A DNA stretch of 28,158 nt from positions 1 through 28,158 of the forward strand of contig JBLNCE010000164.1 in the NCBI GenBank assembly GCA_050260415.1. Reading direction: 5' to 3'. The stretch comes from JBLNCE01 sp050260415 (GTDB taxonomy: Bacteria > Bacillota > UBA4882 > JAAYXC01). The position numbers were made by a program, and so were the translations under genes. The notes under the pieces were generated by a model. It did no database searches, had not been told where the DNA came from, and saw only the letters and a program-made list of their open reading frames with translations. Of this stretch, positions 22,627-28,158 are shown one piece after another (within the stretch, counting starts at the first letter, position 1; each line of letters starts with the position of its first letter).

Positions 22627-22812
22627 GGCATGAGGCGGAAGGCCTGAGGGAGAAAAAGGCGTGAGGTACATGGGGGATGGGGGTCAAGACGGAAGGTATG
22701 AACGGATTTTATCGGAACTTGCCTCCTGACTTCCACCTGTTTTTCAAGGGCTCCTCATGCCTCACGCTTCGTGCCTTCCGCCTCCTCGTGCCTCACGCCT
22801 CATGCCTTCAGC
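22621..22812. repeat. Oppositely oriented heptamer arrays forming a large inverted repeat
   Basis: GCGTGAGGCATGAGGCGG, continuing AAGGC (22621-22643), is complementary to the arm at 22773-22798 (GCCTTCCGCC...TGCCTCACGC) apart from a 3-base bulge and one mismatch. About 130 bases separate the arms. More reversed units (CTCATGCCTCACGC) follow up to 22812. The mRNA between iorA and iorB could fold into a long hairpin. Confidence 0.65.
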
Positions 22813-22833
22813 CTAATTGAAGGAGGATTTTGT

Positions 22834-23427
22834 ATGGACATCATCATCGCCGGCGTGGGCGGACAAGGGACGGTTCTCGCCTCGCGGGCCTTGGCACAGG
22901 CGGCGGTGGCCGCTGGTTTGGACGCCATTACTTCCGAGACGATCGGCATGGCGCAACGGGAGGGCGTGGTGCAGAGCCACGTCAGGATCGGGGCCGGGGA
23001 AGCCGGGCCGTTGATCCCCGACGGCGCGGCGGAGCTCCTGATCGGCTTTGAGCCCGCCGAGGCGGCCCGGGCGCTGCCCAAGGTCAAGCCCGGCGCGCGC
23101 GCGGCGATCAACACCGCCGTCGTCTATCCCTTTACGGTCGCCCTCGGCGCTTCCAAGTACGACCCGGGGACGATCCTGTCCTATCTCGAGCGGACCTTCC
23201 CCGGCGCAGTCATGTTCGACGCGACCGCGCTCGCGGTGGAGGCGGGCAGCCGCCGCGCCATGAACGCCGTCATGCTGGGCGCGGTCGCGGGGCTTGGATT
23301 GCTCCCCGTGCCGGCCGAAGGGGTACTCGCAGCGCTGCTTCGCATGGTACGGCCGGCCTACCGGGAATTGAACGAGCGGGCTTTCGCGCTTGGACGCGGG
23401 GCGGTGCGTAAAGCGGGAACGGCGTAA
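22834..23427 (+). CDS. iorB: Indolepyruvate ferredoxin oxidoreductase, beta subunit
   Basis: Gamma-type 2-oxoacid oxidoreductase subunit that pairs with IorA, 197 residues, the normal length. IIAGVGGQGTVLASRALAQA (about 4-23) is the family-defining glycine-rich N-terminus. SETIGMAQREGVVQSHVRIG follows, as in pyruvate/ketoisovalerate oxidoreductase gamma domains. ATG 22834 has AAGGAGG (22820-22826) 7 bases upstream; the frame extends back to 22771 only through repeat DNA. The 207-base gap to iorA is filled by an inverted heptamer array, unusual for two subunits that are usually adjacent. The downstream gap of 130 bases leads to accB. Confidence 0.92.
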   Translation: MDIIIAGVGGQGTVLASRALAQAAVAAGLDAITSETIGMAQREGVVQSHVRIGAGEAGPLIPDGAAELLIGFEPAEAARALPKVKPGARAAINTAVVYPFTVALGASKYDPGTILSYLERTFPGAVMFDATALAVEAGSRRAMNAVMLGAVAGLGLLPVPAEGVLAALLRMVRPAYRELNERAFALGRGAVRKAGTA

Positions 23428-23557
23428 ATTGGAGCCATAGAACCCATTCCCTGCATTGGTTAGCGCGGGAACGACAAAATAGAAGGAGGAAAAAGATTCT
23501 CCGTGGTGAATTAGAATGATTCGCCAAACGACTCGGTAGGGTCAAAGGAGGAATCTG

Positions 23558-24049
23558 ATGAACGTCAGAGAGATCAGGGAACTGGTCAGGTTGCTGGCAG
23601 GTACCGACGTAACCGAGCTGGACCTGGAGACTGAAGGCATGAAGATCACCATCAAGAAAGGCCAGCCCGTTCAGATTGCCCATGTTAGCCCGGGCCCGAG
23701 CCATCAGGTCATGGCTTCCCCGGCGGCCATCAATCCCGCCCTTGCCGCCGCGGCGCCGCCCGCGCCGGCGAGCACGGCGGCGCAAGAGGAGCGTGCCCTG
23801 GGACCGAACCAGGTCTTGATCGTCGCGCCGATGGTCGGTACTTTTTACCGCGCCCCGAGTCCCGAAGCCGATCCCTACGTGCAGGCGGGTGAGATGGTCG
23901 ACCCAGGCCAGGTGGTATGCATAATAGAGGCCATGAAGCTCATGAACGAGATCGAGAGCGAATGGAAGGGGAGAATCGTCGAGATCCTGGTCGAGAACGC
24001 CCAGCCGGTGGAGTACGGTCAGCCGCTGTTCCTGCTCGAGAAGGTATGA
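23558..24049 (+). CDS. accB: Biotin carboxyl carrier protein of acetyl-CoA carboxylase
   Basis: Carries biotin between the carboxylase and carboxyltransferase of acetyl-CoA carboxylase, the first step of fatty acid synthesis. It has 163 residues. The N-terminal helix NVREIRELVRLLAGTDVTEL is typical of AccB. A linker rich in Ala and Pro (about 52-76) follows, then the lipoyl/biotinyl domain with APMVGTFYRAPSPEADPYV. CIIEAMKLMNEIE contains the biotinylated lysine. AAAGGAGG lies about 6 bases before ATG 23558. It starts the run accB-accC, with accC 38 bases later. The carboxyltransferase genes are not in this window. A second ribosome-site-like AGAAGGAGG at 23481-23489 has no matching gene. Confidence 0.95.
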   Translation: MNVREIRELVRLLAGTDVTELDLETEGMKITIKKGQPVQIAHVSPGPSHQVMASPAAINPALAAAAPPAPASTAAQEERALGPNQVLIVAPMVGTFYRAPSPEADPYVQAGEMVDPGQVVCIIEAMKLMNEIESEWKGRIVEILVENAQPVEYGQPLFLLEKV

Positions 24050-24087
24050 TCCGGCGTGGCACTGACCAGGAGGGGTGAACTTAGGAG

Positions 24088-25449
<1,362 letters not shown>

Positions 25450-25503
25450 CATTGAGCCCGGCGGACTAAGATCTCAGGCAGGAGCCTTGAGGAGGTGCCC
25501 GCA

Positions 25504-25890
25504 GTGGAGAGTTATGAGCCGGTGGTAAGCGGAGGCAACATCAGGATCGCCAACGAGGTCGTGGGGACGATCGCCGGCCTGGCGGCTACCGAAGTCAACG
25601 GGGTCGCCGGTATGAGCGGCGGTGTGGTAGATGGCCTGGCGGAACTGGTCAAAAAGAAGAACCTGGCCAAAGGGGTCAAGGTGGAGGTCGGCGAACGCCA
25701 AGCGGCGGTCGATCTCTACGTCATTCTTGACTACGGCGCCAAGGTACCCGAAGTCGCCTTCAAGATCCAGGAGAACGTGAAACGGGCGATCGAGAGCATG
25801 ACCGGGCTGGAGGTAGTCGAGGTAAATGTCCATATCCAAGGCGTCGAGTTTAAGGCGGAAGAAACCGCGGAGGACAAAAGGGTTCGCTGA
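25504..25890 (+). CDS. Asp23/Gls24 family envelope stress protein
   Basis: Small Asp23/Gls24-family protein, 128 residues. Members bind the membrane through AmaP and are linked to cell-envelope stress in Staphylococcus. GGNIRIANEVVGTIAGLAA is the opening signature. VNGVAGMSGG, VKVEVGERQAAVDLYVILDYG and NVHIQGVEF follow in order. The frame includes an earlier GTG at 25495, but that codon overlaps the AGGAGG at 25490-25495; GTG 25504, 8 bases after it, is the better start. It sits between accC and the AmaP-like gene, whose start codon follows within about 20 bases. Confidence 0.9.
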   Translation: MESYEPVVSGGNIRIANEVVGTIAGLAATEVNGVAGMSGGVVDGLAELVKKKNLAKGVKVEVGERQAAVDLYVILDYGAKVPEVAFKIQENVKRAIESMTGLEVVEVNVHIQGVEFKAEETAEDKRVR

Positions 25891-25908
25891 GTGGGAGGGA
25901 TGTGCCCC

Positions 25909-26439
25909 GTGCGCGCGATCGATCGATTAGTCGCGATTGTGGTCGGACTACTTCTTAGCATTGTTTCACTTGCGTTCCTGCTTCATGCCATGGGTCAGGA
26001 GCAGGTTCTTGCCTGGTTGGTCTCCCGCCTCGGGCAGCCCCCTTGGCGTCTCGTCCTTACCGGTCTCGCCGGATTGCTCTTAGCCGCCTACCTCTTTTAC
26101 ATGGGCATGCGCCGGCGGCGGCAGGTCAAGACGATCCTCTGCGAGACGCCTCTGGGCGAGCTGCGGATCGCGGAACGGGCCGTCGAGAGCTTGGCTTTGC
26201 GCGCCACGCGAAGAGTGAAGGGCGTCCATGACGCAAACATTCAGGTAAGCGCCACGCCGGCGGGGCTCGACGTCTATGTCGAGACGACGGTCGGTCCGGA
26301 CCAAAGCATCCCGCAGATCAACCACGAGATCGAGACGCGTGTCCGGGATTACATCAGTGAGACCGTGGGTGTTTCCGTCCGCACGGTGAAGGTTCTCGTG
26401 ACCAGGATCGCGCCGGACAACCGGACCCGGGTCGAATAG
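25909..26439 (+). CDS. amaP: AmaP-like alkaline shock response membrane anchor protein
   Basis: Membrane protein of 176 residues related to AmaP, which anchors Asp23 at the membrane. The first helix, about residues 5-28, is VAIVVGLLLSIVSLAFLL. The second, about 45-68, is LVLTGLAGLLLAAYLFYMGM, followed by the basic RRRR. The C-terminal half is a degenerate Asp23-like domain (LRIAERAVESLALRA, GLDVYVETTVGPDQSI). GTG 25909 lies 9 bases after GGGAGGG; ATG 25900 would touch that ribosome site. It overlaps neither neighbour, and the DUF2273 gene begins 11 bases later, so the three form one operon. Confidence 0.82.
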   Translation: MRAIDRLVAIVVGLLLSIVSLAFLLHAMGQEQVLAWLVSRLGQPPWRLVLTGLAGLLLAAYLFYMGMRRRRQVKTILCETPLGELRIAERAVESLALRATRRVKGVHDANIQVSATPAGLDVYVETTVGPDQSIPQINHEIETRVRDYISETVGVSVRTVKVLVTRIAPDNRTRVE

Positions 26440-26450
26440 GGGGGCAGGGC

Positions 26451-26684
26451 GTGGAGACGGAGAGCATCGTCAAGGCGCTCCTGGAGTTCCTGCTCGAGCG
26501 CAAGGGCCGCATCGCCGGCGCCTGTCTAGGTCTACTCGTCGGCATGCTCTGGGTTACTCTTGGCTGGTGGAAAGCGGCCATCTTCCTGTTCTGCGTCATT
26601 CTGGGCTACTTTATCGGCCTCCGTGTGGATCGCCGCGATTCCTGGCGCGAGATCCTGGAAAAGATCCTACCCCCTACGGAATGA
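26451..26684 (+). CDS. DUF2273 small membrane protein
   Basis: A 77-residue membrane protein of the DUF2273 family, which nearly always sits beside Asp23 and AmaP; its molecular role is unknown. A charged N-terminal helix (LLEFLLERKGRIAG) is followed by two hydrophobic segments at about 21-40 and 42-57, and a charged tail DRRDSWREILEKIL. GTG 26451 has AGGGGGGCAGG just upstream. The last gene of the Asp23 set, it is separated from nusB by 106 bases that contain a nonamer repeat. Confidence 0.85.
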   Translation: METESIVKALLEFLLERKGRIAGACLGLLVGMLWVTLGWWKAAIFLFCVILGYFIGLRVDRRDSWREILEKILPPTE

Positions 26685-26715
26685 GTACGGCAAGGGGAAC
26701 GATAGATAACCGGCA

Positions 26716-26742
26716 ATCCTGTAAATCATGTTAGTCCTGTCT
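26716..26742. repeat. Three degenerate nonamers (ATCCTGTAA type)
   Basis: ATCCTGTAA, ATCATGTTA and GTCCTGTCT follow each other directly. I know similar nonamer strings as short dispersed intergenic repeats in unrelated genomes. No promoter or terminator is evident in this gap. Confidence 0.45.
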
Positions 26743-26790
26743 ACAGGCGTCTCTTTCTTACCGGTAAAACAAGGCAAGGCAGGGTGACGA

Positions 26791-27231
26791 TTGAGTAGAA
26801 AACGCGCACGCGAGCTGGCGTTCAAGATCCTCTTCCAGGCCGATGTAGGCCGCAACCCCTGGCAGGAGGTACTGCCGCGCACCCTGGCCGAGACGAACCT
26901 GCCCGAGAAGTCCAGCGAGTTTCTGGGTAGCACGGTCAAGGGTACGGTCGCCCACCTCAAAGAGATCGACGCGATCATCACCAAATACGCGGTGGATTGG
27001 CGTCTTGACCGCATGGCCAACACGGACCGCAATATTCTGCGTCTGGCCGTGCACGAACTGCTCTATATGCCCGAGATCCCGGCGAGCGTAACGGCAAGTG
27101 AGGCGGTGGAATTGGCCAAACGGTATGGCGACGACGAGTCCGGGCGTTTTGTCAACGGTATTTTGGGTAATGTCGTGCGCCAGATGGTACCGGACAAGGC
27201 GGGCGCGGATAAAGTTGCCGAAACGCCGTGA
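26791..27231 (+). CDS. nusB: Transcription antitermination factor NusB
   Basis: RNA-binding antitermination factor that works with S10 (NusE) on rRNA operons. It has 146 residues, all helical. SRKRARELAFKILFQADV is the conserved N-terminal helix. IDAIITKYAVDWRLDRMANT followed by DRNILRLAVHELLY is the hallmark core. SEAVELAKRYGDDESGRFVN and GILGNV close the fold. The start is TTG 26791 with a modest ribosome site (CAGGGTGA), preceded by 106 bases from DUF2273. Its TGA stop overlaps the GTG start of the next gene (GTGA), so the two are translationally coupled. Confidence 0.95.
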   Translation: MSRKRARELAFKILFQADVGRNPWQEVLPRTLAETNLPEKSSEFLGSTVKGTVAHLKEIDAIITKYAVDWRLDRMANTDRNILRLAVHELLYMPEIPASVTASEAVELAKRYGDDESGRFVNGILGNVVRQMVPDKAGADKVAETP

Positions 27232-28158
27232 GCGTCTATCTTGGCCTGGATACAAGCTGCTATACGACCTCACTGGCGGCGGTGGACGAGGCCGGCGAGG
27301 TCGTTTTTGACGGTCGGGTCATGCTTCAAGTTCCTTCGGGTCAGCGAGGGCTCCGCCAGAGCGAAGCCCTCTTTCAACATCTGCGCCGCTTGGAGCATAT
27401 GGCCGTGGCATGCCGGGAAACGATCGCCGCCGCCCCGGTGGCTCTGGTGACAGCCAGTACCCGCCCCCGGCCGGTGGCCGATTCCTATCTGCCCGTCTTC
27501 CTGGCCGGCACCGTCGTGGGACAAGCCATGGCGGCCGGGGCGGGGGCGCCGTTTCTGGCCGTAAGCCATCAGGAAGGCCACCTGCGCGCCTCGTTGATCG
27601 GGCAAGAAGTATCCGGTCCGTTCATTGGCGTGCACTTATCGGGGGGCACCACCGAAGTGCTTCACGTTACACGCAAACCGGACGGGTTTGACCTTGAGTT
27701 GCTAGGCGGTACGGAAGACCTGCACGCGGGCCAGTTTGTCGACCGCATCGGCGTTGCCATGGGTCTTCCTTTCCCCGCTGGCCCCGCGCTGGAGGAATTG
27801 GCGGCGTCCGGCCGCGCGGAGGCCGTTCGGTTGCCCGTGGCGGCGCGGGGCCTGCAACTGAGTTTCTCCGGCCCGTTGAGCGCGGCGGAACGCGCCTTGC
27901 GGAACGGCGCTGACCGCGCCGATCTGGCGGCGGCGGTCTTTGTCTGCCTGACGGAGTCGCTGGGACGGCTCCTGCGGGAAGCGATGGCCGCCACGGGCCT
28001 GGCCGAGGTGGTGCTCGGCGGCGGCGTCAGCGCCAACAAGGCGCTGCGGGAAGGTCTGGCGCGCCTGCTGCCAGAGGCCAGGCTGGTCTTTGCCGAGCCT
28101 TCGCTGTCGACGGACAACGCGGTGGGAGTGGCGCTGCTGGGGCGGGACAGGTACAGAT
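27228..28158 (+). CDS. TsaD-like peptidase M22 family protein (partial, runs off the right edge)
   Basis: Paralogue of the tRNA threonylcarbamoyl-transferase TsaD, of unknown exact function, 310 codons visible and still open at the window end. SVYLGLDTSCYTTSLAAVD is the ASKHA phosphate-1 region. AVSHQEGHLRASL has the HxxxH metal site. GVHLSGGTTEVLHV is phosphate-2, and VVLGGGVSANKALREGL plus STDNAVGVALLG match the TsaD C-terminus. It lacks some TsaD conservation (for example ProGly-rich inserts) and is probably the second, NusB-linked copy found in clostridia, not the housekeeping TsaD. It starts at GTG 27228, overlapping the nusB stop. Confidence 0.85.
   Translation, partial: MSVYLGLDTSCYTTSLAAVDEAGEVVFDGRVMLQVPSGQRGLRQSEALFQHLRRLEHMAVACRETIAAAPVALVTASTRPRPVADSYLPVFLAGTVVGQAMAAGAGAPFLAVSHQEGHLRASLIGQEVSGPFIGVHLSGGTTEVLHVTRKPDGFDLELLGGTEDLHAGQFVDRIGVAMGLPFPAGPALEELAASGRAEAVRLPVAARGLQLSFSGPLSAAERALRNGADRADLAAAVFVCLTESLGRLLREAMAATGLAEVVLGGGVSANKALREGLARLLPEARLVFAEPSLSTDNAVGVALLGRDRYR

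Noticed and set aside
20800..22671. 623-residue minus-strand frame opposite iorA
   Set aside because: Shadow frame. All catalytic motifs are on the plus strand.

Overview
The window is about 28 kb of GC-rich bacterial DNA. It most likely comes from a clostridial-type member of the Bacillota (Firmicutes) that ferments amino acids. The strongest evidence is the block accB, accC, Asp23/Gls24, AmaP-like, DUF2273, nusB and a TsaD-like gene at the right end, an order I associate with that phylum. Many genes start with GTG or TTG and have strong AGGAGG-type ribosome sites. A possible beta-barrel-like secreted protein (19936-20476) would hint at a diderm lineage, but this is weak. I cannot name the genus.

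Left part (1-961): a hexamer repeat and a secreted tetratricopeptide protein, then about 640 bases with no convincing gene. Centre-left (1607-9476): a complete oxidative ornithine degradation operon: 2,4-diaminopentanoate dehydrogenase (ord), 2-amino-4-ketopentanoate thiolase (ortA, ortB), D-ornithine aminomutase (oraS, oraE), a GlmL/MutL-like ATPase and ornithine racemase (orr). Together they take L-ornithine to acetyl-CoA and D-alanine. A carbamate kinase gene broken by one frameshift (9588-10527) and a gene of the cyclic 2,3-diphosphoglycerate synthetase/GTPase family (10891-12249) follow. The kinase links the operon to arginine or citrulline catabolism, where carbamoyl phosphate yields ATP and ornithine feeds the operon.

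Middle (12272-18504): a HAD phosphatase on the minus strand, with a strong promoter and two matching inverted repeats. Next comes a three-gene unit for a membrane-attached flavoprotein dehydrogenase: a 4-TM protein, a gluconate 2-dehydrogenase subunit 3 homologue, and a GMC oxidoreductase with a probable iron-sulfur cysteine motif. A secreted GH97 glycosidase follows.

Right (18741-28158): a NYN-domain nuclease-like gene interrupted near its end by an in-frame TAG, a repeat-rich and hairpin-rich spacer, and a minus-strand beta-rich secreted protein with an apparent frameshift in its signal peptide. Then come indolepyruvate:ferredoxin oxidoreductase iorA and iorB, which suit amino acid fermentation, and the accB-to-tsaD-like housekeeping block, which runs off the right edge.

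The intergenic DNA is unusually full of short degenerate repeat families: GATACC-like hexamers, AGGCATG-like heptamers, a GCTTCGCTC element, nonamers and palindromes. Several occur at more than one place, and some arrays supply the stop codon of the gene before them.
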